DNA from: CALBZG01 sp964486295 | GTDB lineage: Bacteria; Bacillota; Clostridia; Peptostreptococcales; Anaerovoracaceae | Length of the DNA stretch: 64,000 nt | Assembly: GCA_964486295.1 (NCBI GenBank) | Contig: CAZAMF010000003.1 | Coordinates: 1 to 64,000, forward strand | Direction of reading: 5' to 3' | Part shown: positions 16,461-25,600 of the stretch, one piece after another | Numbering within the stretch: the stretch's first letter is position 1 | How the letters are laid out: the number at the start of each line of letters is the position of its first letter | Notes under the pieces: model-generated | Database searches by the model: none | What the model was told of the DNA's origin: nothing | What the model saw: the letters and a program-made list of their open reading frames with translations, nothing else | Translations under genes and position numbers: made by a program

Positions 16461-16945
16461 AAACACTGATTATATACACCAGCGTTTACGGATTCACCGA
16501 AGAGTGTGTAAATGAATTGAAGAACCAAATCAATGGAGATGTTGAAACCTTCAATGTGGCTTCGGAAGGGAACCCGCAACTGGATCATTATGACAATATC
16601 GTAATAGGGGGGCCCATTTATATGGGCAAGCTACCCAAAAAACTAAGCGGCTACTTCTCAAAAAACATCCCGGAACTTGCAGGGAAAAGGCTGGCACTGT
16701 TTATTTGTTGTGGGTTGCCGGAACATTTTGAGGAACATATAAAAAACAACTTCCCTGCAGAACTAACTCAAAAGGCCATAGCAAGTGAGTGCTTTGGCGG
16801 TGAACTTAGAACGGACAGAATGAATTTTGCGCATAGAATGATCACGCAGGCCTTGGAAAAAGCGCAATCGAAGGAAGGAAAATCCAAACCGGCTAAAATG
16901 CCTGAGAATATTCAAAAGCTTGCATCGGCAATCAATCAAAATTAG
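16457..16945 (+). CDS. flavodoxin-domain protein (HemG/protoporphyrinogen-oxidase-like)
   Basis: The 162-residue protein begins MKTLIIYTSVYGFTEECVNELK, the FMN phosphate loop with the T/SxTGxT pattern in weakened form, followed by DNIVIGGPIYMGKLPKKLSGYF, the flavin-contact loop typical of flavodoxin_5/HemG-like proteins. The mid-region RLALFICCGLPEHFEEH carries a CC pair. The C-terminus is Lys-rich (KEGKSKPAKMPE). It likely transfers electrons or acts as a quinone or heme-pathway oxidoreductase; which cannot be told. It is coupled to the MarR gene by ATGA overlap and is followed by a membrane protein, suggesting a regulated redox function at the membrane. Confidence 0.8.
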   Translation: MKTLIIYTSVYGFTEECVNELKNQINGDVETFNVASEGNPQLDHYDNIVIGGPIYMGKLPKKLSGYFSKNIPELAGKRLALFICCGLPEHFEEHIKNNFPAELTQKAIASECFGGELRTDRMNFAHRMITQALEKAQSKEGKSKPAKMPENIQKLASAINQN

Positions 16946-16961
16946 TTCGGAGCTTAGGGGC

Positions 16962-17861
16962 ATGATAAAAAACAATAAGGCAATTAAAATTCTTGTTATA
17001 TGTATTAGCATCGTGGCTTTGCTTGCATGCCTGGCGGGGTTGCTCTTAAAAGGCGGCCCAGGGCAATATGATTTTAGATCCATCAATGGAGAATTTGTAA
17101 ATATCTATGGCATCGGTCTATATAGAAATGATTCCGTATCGGTTGCTTCTCAAGGGAGGGCATCGGATTTAGTGACCCTGGTTTTTGGAATTCCACTTTT
17201 ATGGATTTCACTTTATTCTACAAACAAAGGGTCTTTCAGGGGGCGGCTTATGCTAACGGGAACGTTGGGGTATTTTTTATATACCTACACATCCTATACA
17301 TTTTTGTGGATGTATAATTCATTTTTTATGCTTTATGTAATGCTGATGGCAATGAGTCTATATGCATTTGTATTATGTTTCATGTCGTTTAACATCAAGG
17401 CGATTCCCCTTTCGTTCAGCGAAAGCCTACCTGTCAAATTCCTGGGAGGGTTTCAGATTTTTATAGGCTTTGCAATAGGATTGTTATGGCTCGGAAGGAT
17501 TGCACCATCTGTTTTTCTGGGGGAAGTGCCTATAGGGCTTGAACATTACACGACGCTAGTTATACAGGGCATGGATCTTGGCATTGTCGTTCCAACCGCT
17601 TTTCTTTCTGGGATTTTACTGATCAAACGCAAGCCGTTCGGATATTTGCTATCATCGGTTATTATCACTAAAGGGGTTACGATGCTCACATGTATTTCTG
17701 CAATGATAGTGAACCAAGTTTTAAATGGGGTTGAGATGAGCCGTATTGAAACAATTATTTTCCCGGCATTCAATATTTGGGCATTTATTTGTCTGTTCTT
17801 ATTAATGAAAAACGTGAGGAACAATGCAAATACAATACTTGAAACTGAATCAGCATTTTAG
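16962..17861 (+). CDS. polytopic membrane protein, about eight TM segments
   Basis: ATG 16962 with TAGGGG upstream gives 299 residues, preferred over upstream starts that run into the flavodoxin gene. About eight hydrophobic segments are visible: IKILVICISIVALLACLAGLLL at the N-terminus, then paired helices around GYFLYTYTSYTFLWMYNSFFMLYVMLMAMSLYAF, and a last one ending FICLFLLM. There are no obvious ion, heme or nucleotide motifs. I do not recognise the family. It is the third gene of the MarR unit and may be the transport or membrane partner of the flavodoxin. Confidence 0.6.
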   Translation: MIKNNKAIKILVICISIVALLACLAGLLLKGGPGQYDFRSINGEFVNIYGIGLYRNDSVSVASQGRASDLVTLVFGIPLLWISLYSTNKGSFRGRLMLTGTLGYFLYTYTSYTFLWMYNSFFMLYVMLMAMSLYAFVLCFMSFNIKAIPLSFSESLPVKFLGGFQIFIGFAIGLLWLGRIAPSVFLGEVPIGLEHYTTLVIQGMDLGIVVPTAFLSGILLIKRKPFGYLLSSVIITKGVTMLTCISAMIVNQVLNGVEMSRIETIIFPAFNIWAFICLFLLMKNVRNNANTILETESAF

Positions 17862-17894
17862 AATTGAAGCAATCAACAAAGTTCTGTTTTTATT

Positions 17895-18224
17895 TTAATG
17901 GAGTTCAATGGAATATGCTGATATTAAAGCACCCGGACAACCAACATAACCTAATTCATTTAAGGGCTTTAATTTCATATCGAGTTCGGGACATATTTCT
18001 GCTAGAATTTGATTTAGCGTTATGTTGTCAATTTTCATGTTGAAGTTGGTTTTCAGATAATGACAGAGTTCATAAGAGTGGATCGTATTGAATTTTTGTC
18101 CAAGTAAAGGCATACCGTACTTGCGAATCAATTGATAATAGTTGACTTTTGTTGGTGTCGAGCTGGCCTGAATACTTGCAGATCGCATTTCTAATAGTAT
18201 TGTCGATATTTCTTGCCTGATCAT
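17895..18224 (-). CDS. small hypothetical protein
   Basis: A strong ribosome binding site (AAAGGAGACAATA before ATG 18224) supports this 109-residue reading frame on the minus strand. It is mostly helical, with a segment NYYQLIRKYGMPLLGQKFNTIHSYELCHYLKTNF that could be a helix-turn-helix-like or protein-interaction fold, and a C-terminal GCPGA. No family is recognised. It is convergent with the membrane protein gene (33 bases apart) and divergent from the DUF5050 lipoprotein. Confidence 0.55.
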   Translation of the reverse strand: MIRQEISTILLEMRSASIQASSTPTKVNYYQLIRKYGMPLLGQKFNTIHSYELCHYLKTNFNMKIDNITLNQILAEICPELDMKLKPLNELGYVGCPGALISAYSIELH

Positions 18225-18330
18225 TATTGTCTCCTTTCAAAGTCGGTAGGCTAATTTAACACACAATACTAATATTACCATAATTCGATATTCAATCAAC
18301 CCGATAAAGTTAAAAAGGATGGACTAAAAT

Positions 18331-19449
18331 ATGAACAAGATCTGTAATACGTTGATAGTCCTCATCATTATGTTATGCAGCTTAACAGGCTGTGGACCGG
18401 ATATAAAGACTGATATGCCTGATGTTCCTGTTGCTCCAGAAACTGTAGAGCGTTTGGGTTTTGAGGGCGGCAATATCGGCGCTGGCGGACTTGTTTGCGG
18501 TGGCGATGACGGAACTATCTATTACCGCAGTGAGAGTGATGGATGGAAGCTATATAAAGCGAAGCCCGATGGCTCATCCAAAACCAAGGTCAGCGATCGT
18601 GTTATTGAAAATATAAATGTTCTTGACGGCTGGATTTATTTCATCGACCACTTCGATGGCAATTCGATTTATAAAGTTCGCACGGACGGTACGGAGGCAA
18701 CAAAACTCGTTGAGGGCGGGTGTTATAATCTCTATGTCGCCGAGAGCGGCCTGTATTTTGATAAGCGGGATGGGAATAACGTTTCTCAAGTCTGCTTTGC
18801 GGATCTAGACGGCGATAATTTCACCATATTCGTGCCGGACAGGACGGTAGCCTATTACTACAAGGGCAATATCTACTATAAAAATTCTCGGGAATTGGGA
18901 GTTTATGATATCGCTTCAAACAAAGAAAAGACCCTTGTGAAGGGTGAGACCTATAATGTTTCCGTAGATGACAGCGGCATATATTATTGGGCGGTAGACA
19001 AAGAAGAATTTCATCATATTGATTTAGCCGGCAATACAGACCGCGTTGTTCTAAAAGGCGGAGACTACTTTAATTATCATGATGGCAGTTTGTATTATAT
19101 AGGCATCGGTTCTAATGAAAACGGGCCATGCCATATGATCAATCGTCTCAATCTGGCCAACAATGAGACCACCGTTCTCTTGGAGGAAGCGAACGAGTAT
19201 TTTGATGCTCACGGGAATTGGCTGGGGGTTACTTTCAGGCAATGGCTTGACCACCCGGAAACCGTCGATCCTTCCATGATCGATGAAATCGACGGCGTTT
19301 TGAAAAACGGCTTTAATGAATCAGTCAGCTACGTCTATGTCGCGGGAGAGCACCTTTTTATGCGTGCCGCCTTGCGTGAAAGCATAATCAAAACGGGTAA
19401 AGTGGATTGCATAGTCCGGCTGGATGATGGAGTTACTGTCTGGGATTAG
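18331..19449 (+). CDS. DUF5050 beta-propeller lipoprotein
   Basis: The 372-residue protein begins with a lipoprotein signal peptide (hydrophobic h-region, lipobox LTGC, mature Cys about residue 21). Repeats of the DUF5050/prolow-density-like propeller type follow, each with a pattern like GWIYFIDHFDGNSIYKVRTDGTEATKL or GNIYYKNSRELGVYDI. Such proteins are extracellular, membrane-tethered propellers, usually binding proteins or sensors; no catalytic motif is seen. It has no obvious operon partner. A decayed copy of its C-terminal half lies 11 kb away at 30702-31024, so the gene was once duplicated around the glucan synthase locus. Confidence 0.85.
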   Translation: MNKICNTLIVLIIMLCSLTGCGPDIKTDMPDVPVAPETVERLGFEGGNIGAGGLVCGGDDGTIYYRSESDGWKLYKAKPDGSSKTKVSDRVIENINVLDGWIYFIDHFDGNSIYKVRTDGTEATKLVEGGCYNLYVAESGLYFDKRDGNNVSQVCFADLDGDNFTIFVPDRTVAYYYKGNIYYKNSRELGVYDIASNKEKTLVKGETYNVSVDDSGIYYWAVDKEEFHHIDLAGNTDRVVLKGGDYFNYHDGSLYYIGIGSNENGPCHMINRLNLANNETTVLLEEANEYFDAHGNWLGVTFRQWLDHPETVDPSMIDEIDGVLKNGFNESVSYVYVAGEHLFMRAALRESIIKTGKVDCIVRLDDGVTVWD

Positions 19450-19497
19450 TGCAAAGCGCATCGGTTTTTTGGATATGTTCTTTGCTATGAGGCAACT

Positions 19498-19526
19498 TTG
19501 ACATTCCCGCGTTTTAATGGTATAAT
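19498..19526 (+). promoter_or_regulatory. consensus promoter of the giant glucan synthase-like gene
   Basis: TTGACA (19498-19503), exactly 17 bases, TATAAT (19521-19526). Both hexamers match the vegetative consensus perfectly. The start site would be near 19533, giving a leader of about 110 bases with the hairpin described next. Confidence 0.8.
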
Positions 19527-19585
19527 AAATCCATAAAAAGAATATTAAGTTAAGATAATTAAAAAACACCTTGCACAAACAGCAA

Positions 19586-19617
19586 AAAGTCACTTTTTAT
19601 AAGAGTGACTTTTTTTA
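19586..19617 (+). terminator. terminator hairpin in the leader of the glucan synthase-like gene (putative attenuator)
   Basis: AAAGTCACT (19586-19594) pairs perfectly with AGTGACTTT (19604-19612), with T's continuing to 19617. It lies after the consensus promoter at 19498 and before the TTG start at 19645. Transcripts for the giant gene must therefore pass a terminator, and attenuation or antitermination is the obvious explanation. A short competing pairing AAAAAG/CTTTTT (19585-19596) is possible. Confidence 0.7.
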
Positions 19618-19644
19618 TTCGAAATTAGAAAAGAGGAAGAACAA

Positions 19645-22600
19645 TTGATCATACAATACATGAATTACATTTACATTTTAGGGGTAGTAATACTCGCGTT
19701 ATTACTATTATGGGGTGTTTTGTTTAAGCTGCAAAAAAGCCGAAATATCAATATTCGGGATGCGTCTCTAACAGTTGAAGAACTTGAGGAGCATGCCAGG
19801 AGCATGTCCCTTCAGCATGCAGTGTCTTCTAAGAAGAATATATTGAACTGGCCAGTGACACGTATGAATGACAACTTCAGCTTTATTCGACAGGTATATG
19901 AAGATTTGAACGGGGATATTACTCGAAAGCATGCATTACCGCCCGCAGCGGAATGGCTCCTCGATAATTATTATGTGATAGAAGAACAGGTAAACGGACT
20001 GCGTAAGGACCTATCAAAGAAAAACTATTATGAACTACCGGTTTTAAAAAAAGGACCTCATAAGGGAGTTACCAGAATCTTCGCCCTGGCAATGGAACTG
20101 GTCGCCCATACTCATGGCCGTATTGAGGAAGACACATTGCTGAAATATCTGGAGGCATATCAGTCACACAACATACTTTTTGAGCGAGAGATCACTGTCA
20201 TTCCTGCCATGCTTAGGCTTGCGCTGATTGAAAATGTAAGGATGATCTGTGAAGATATCATTGAAACCAGAAAGCAATGGAATCTTGCAGACGAAGCCGT
20301 TGAAAAATGGCTGGCCGAAAAAAATGATGACGCAGATAAAATCATAGGGCTCTTCAAAAATAATGGCAAGGCTATCAATGTCGCTATCGGTGCAGCCAAC
20401 CACTCATTTATTGAGCACCTGTTTTATAGATTGCGAAGATCCGGACGAAAGTACTCGGATGTATTGCGTTACCTTGACGAGAATCTTGATAAATTCGATA
20501 CGACAACAGAAATCATCGCTCAAAAGGAACATAATGCACAGGCAGTCATTACAGTCTCCATGGGGAACTGCATTGTCAGCCTTAAATATCTTTCGAGTAT
20601 GAATTGGTCCGACTTGTTTGATGCGGCCAGTTATTTGGAGAAAATCCTCAAACAGGATCCGGTGGCGACTTATAGTCTTATGGACATAAATTCACGATAC
20701 TATTATAAGAGCGAGGTCGAAAAGATTGCCAAAAAATATGGTGTTTCAGAACTTTACATCGCAAAGGAAGCCTTGGTCCTTGCAAAAAATGCTGTGCCGG
20801 ATATCGATAAAACTACTGATGATGAAAATCAGGATGATCGCAAGCGACATATCGGATATTATATAGTCGGCAGCGGTCTTGAGGATCTTGAAAGAAGGCA
20901 AAAGAAAAATATCAAGTTCTTTGTAAAGTTCAAAAAATCGACAGAAAACCACCAGGGAATTCTATATATGCTATCAATTATCACCTTCACCATACTGATC
21001 ACCTTTTTGGCAATCGGCTATGGGATGAACCACATATCTGCAAATCCTCTCTTTTACGCGATTTTAATAGCGGCCGCAGTAATTATACCGGCCTCTGAAA
21101 TTGTAATCTCGATCACCAACTGGCTTGTTTGCAAAGTAAAAAAACCGGCTGTTTTTCCGCGACTGGAACTAAAAGACGGCATACCGGACAACATGAGCGC
21201 CATGGTCGTGATTCCTGCTTTACTTTCCAGCAAGAAACGGGTCGACGAGTTAATGGAGAATATGGAAAACCATTACCTCGGAAATAGAGAAAAGAACTTA
21301 TATTTTGCGCTGATCGGCGCTTTCAAGGACTCGGATTTCGAGAAGAATAAAGATGATAAAGGAATAGTTAAGGAAGCCTCTGACAGAATCGTAGCTTTGA
21401 ATAATAAATACGCAGATGGCAAAAAAGATATCTTTTACTTTTATAACAGACAGAGAAAATACAATGAAAAAGATAATAATTGGACCGGTTGGGAGCGAAA
21501 AAGAGGCGCTTTAATGGAGTTCAATGATTTGCTTCTCGGCTCTGAAGATACCAGCTTTTCCTTTTATTCAAACGAATTGCTCCCGGATGCAAATATCAAG
21601 TACGTCATCACCCTGGATGCAGATACGGTTTTGCCTTTAGGAATGGCGAAGAAAATGATCGGAACCATGGCTCATCCCCTTAATAAACCCGTAATTGACA
21701 TTGAAAAGGGAATCGTTACAGAAGGATATGGTCTGATGCAGCCGAGAGTCTCATTTGACAGCGACAGCTCAAACCGATCGGTCTTTTCAAGAATATATAC
21801 AGGCCAGGAGGGCCTTGATCCCTATGCCAGCGCCATATCGGATGTCTATCAGGATCTTTTTGGCGAGGGGATTTTTACAGGCAAGGGCATCTATGATCTT
21901 AAAGTTTTTCAAACTGTCTTAAAAGGCAAGTTGCCGGAAAACGCAATACTCAGTCATGATCTTTTAGAAGGGTCTTTTGTGAGGGCTGCGCTGGTTTCTG
22001 ATCTGGAACTGGTGGATTCTTATCCGTCAAAATACAACTCTTTTATGGCAAGGCTTCACAGATGGGTCAGAGGCGATTGGCAGCTTATTCCGTGGCTGCG
22101 CAGCGAAATCCATACCAGGAACAAAACCCTTATTAAGAATCCGCTGTCCCATGTTTCTAAATGGAAAATAGCGGATAACCTCAGAAGGAGCCTGCTGACA
22201 CCGGCCGTTATGGCTCTGATGATCTTAGGCTACAGCATCCTACCGGGCTCCGGTATATTTTGGGTTGGATTAGGCATTGCTTCAATGGGGCTTCCCCTTG
22301 CGCTGTCTCTTTTGACGCAAATTTTTAGCGGAGGGCTAAAACCCGATAGCATTAAAAGACATCTTCCTGGGTTTTTCGGGATAAAGGCTTCGATCTTTCA
22401 ATTCCTTTTGGGAATCGCATTTCTACCTTACCAGGCATATATGGCATTGGATGCGATTGTTGTTACGCTGACTCGTGTCTTCGTAACAAAGAAAAACATG
22501 CTGGAATGGGTCACCTCCGCCGATGCGGACAGAGTTCAGCCTAATTCCCTTAAAAGCTATCTCTCGACAATGGGATTAAGCGCGGCTGTAGGCATCTTCA

Positions 22601-25600
22601 TTGCGTCGCTGTCCTATATTTTCAAGCCCGAGAGTTTGACCACAAGTATCGTTTTACTGTTAGCCTGGTTGAGTTCGCCCATCATTGCATGCTTGATCAG
22701 CAAAGACGATCAAGTTCAAGCTGAGCAATTGGAAGAGAAGGACTTGCTGGAACTCAGAAAAACAGCGAGAAAAACATGGCGCTATTTTGAGGAATTTGCA
22801 AATTCGAAAAACAACTACCTCGCACCTGACAATTTCCAGGAGGAACCCTACAGAGGGATCGCTTACAAGACATCTCCAACGAACATCGGACTAGGATTGA
22901 TGGCTTCCCTGACCGGGCGAGATATGGGTTACACCGGGCTTATCGAAACGACGGATCAACTTTCAAAAACGATGGCTTCCATAGAGAAAATGGAAAAGTG
23001 GAATGGACATTTATATAACTGGTATGACACCAGGACACTGGAACCACTGAAGCCTGTATATGTTTCCACCGTTGACAGCGGAAATCTGATCTGCTATCTG
23101 ACCACATTGGTTCAGGGCCTGAAGGAGTATTATGAAAAACCATTGATCGATTGTGCGTTTGCGAGAGGCATTCAAGATACCATCAGAGCCGGTCTTGACG
23201 GAGAAGAGCAGTGGCCGACTGATATGACGAAGTTTGACTTCATGGAGAAACAGGAAAAGATCGATCCGGTGCAATGGAGCAAGGCGTTGAATGAATTGAT
23301 TGAGCATTCCATGCTGCCTGGCAGCATGAAACAGGAATGGAAAACTAAAACCGAGCGGTTGGCCAGGACGCTAAAACAAGAAGTTATCAGCTTCATGCCT
23401 TGGGTAGAAATGACTTCGATCATCCCTGAGCAGCTTCTTAATATTGCGCCGGCAGCAAAAACGAATTTGCTGCTTGAACTGATGGGAACGAATGTCAGCC
23501 TGAAGGGACTGCCCGATTTGAGCAGAGACATATCGCTATATTGCGATCAGTTGACTGAAGACATCAGAGGATCCGCAGGAGGCCCATTTGAAGCAGAATT
23601 GGCCTGGCTGAACGAGCTAAAAGAAAGCGCAGAAAAATCATCAGGATTTTCAAGAGATTTTATTGACCGATATGATCGATTGATAGAGAGGATAACTGAC
23701 GTTTCGGTGAACACCAAGTTCGCCGCCCTGTACAATGACCGAAGACATTTGTTTTACATAGGCTACAATATTGAAGAAAAAAAGGCGACCAACTCCTTTT
23801 ATGATCTACTGGCTTCAGAGGCCAGACAAACAAGCTATATCGCCATTGCAAGGGGAGAGGTACCTCCAAAGCACTGGTTTATGCTGGGCAGGTCCTTGAC
23901 GGTGGTAGACCGTTTCAAGGGACTCGTTTCCTGGAGCGGAACGATGTTTGAGTATTTGATGCCGCTTTTGTTGATGAGGAGCTACAAAAATACTCTTCTG
24001 GATGAAACATATTCCTTTGTTGTTAAAAGCCAGATCAAATACGGAAAGCAAAGAGAAATGCCATGGGGCACATCAGAATCTGCTTATAATTCGTTAGATA
24101 TTAATCTTGATTATCAATATAAAGCCATAGGAGTGCCTTGGCTTGGACTGAAAAGAGGCTTGGCCGAGGATGCTGTCATAGCACCATACGCGACTTTCCT
24201 TGCCCTCATGGTTAACCCGGAGGCTGCATACAAAAACATTGAGTTCATGAAGGCAGAAGGGATGGAAGGTCCTTATGGCTTCTATGAAGCGGCGGATTAT
24301 ACGCCGGAGCGTCTTGAACCGAAGATCAAAAAAGCCGTTATCAAAAGCTTTATGGCGCATCATCAAGGGATGAGTCTTATGGCCATCAATAATTATCTGA
24401 ATGCAAATACGATGCAGAATCGATTTGCGAAAGATCCTTATGTAAAAGCCGCAAGGCTTCTGCTTCAGGAAAAAGTGCCATTGAATGTGGTGTTCACAAA
24501 GGAAAGCAAGGAGAAGATACAGAATTCAAAAGCAACGGTCTACAGTGACAAAGGCTCCTACAGGCGTTTTACAGAACCGGATTTCGAATTGCCAAAATCC
24601 CACATTTTATCCAATGGCAAGTACTTTGTGATGCTGACGGATAAGGGAACCGGCTATAGCAGAAGCAGGGAAGCCGATATATCAAGATGGCGGGAAGATC
24701 CTATTATGGACAGCTACGGCACATTCTTCTTTATTGAAAATCTTGACGGGAATCAGAGCTGGTCCGCCACGTATGCGCCGCTTAATGTGATGCCGAAAAA
24801 CTACGAGGTGGTTTTCACCGCAGATAAGGCTTCATACAAAAGAACAGATGGTGACATTGAGACCTTGACAGAAGTCGTTGTCGCATCTGGGGATAATGCG
24901 GAAGTAAGGCGGATCAAACTTAAAAATAATGGGAAGTCCGCCTGTACCTTGCAAGTTACCAGCTATCTTGAGCTTGTTGGGGCATCCCACAACTCTGATT
25001 TGTCGCATCCGGCTTTCAGCAATCTTTTTGTGAGTACGGAGTATGATCCAGAGTACAAAGTGCTGCTGGCAAACCGGCGCACAAGGCACCAGTCCGACCG
25101 AAAGCTATGGATTGCCGGGATACCGGTAATAGATGGCGGAATGACAGGAGACATAGAATATGAAACGGACAGGGCGCAGTTTATAGGAAGAGGTAATCAT
25201 ACCGGCAATCCGGAGGTCATTGAGCGGGGGAGACCCCTGTCAAACACGGTTGGATCCGTTCTGGATCCTATATTCAGCATGAGGGCAAGGGTTCGTGTGG
25301 AACCTGGAAATACAGCGCGTATTTATTTCGTTACAGCAACGGCGGACAGTAAAGAATCTATTATAGAACTCGTAGAAAAATACGTTCAGCCAGAAGCCTG
25401 TGACGCTTCGTTTTGGCTTGCATTGACAAGAAGCCAGGTAGAAGCCAAGTATCTGAACATCAAGGCACGTGAAATGGAACTGTATCAGGACCGGATATCC
25501 GACATCCTTTTTATCAGTCCCCAAAGGATGAAATATGAGCAGAACATCAAAGACAATCGACAAGGGCAGCAATCTTTATGGCAATATGGCATTTCAGGAG

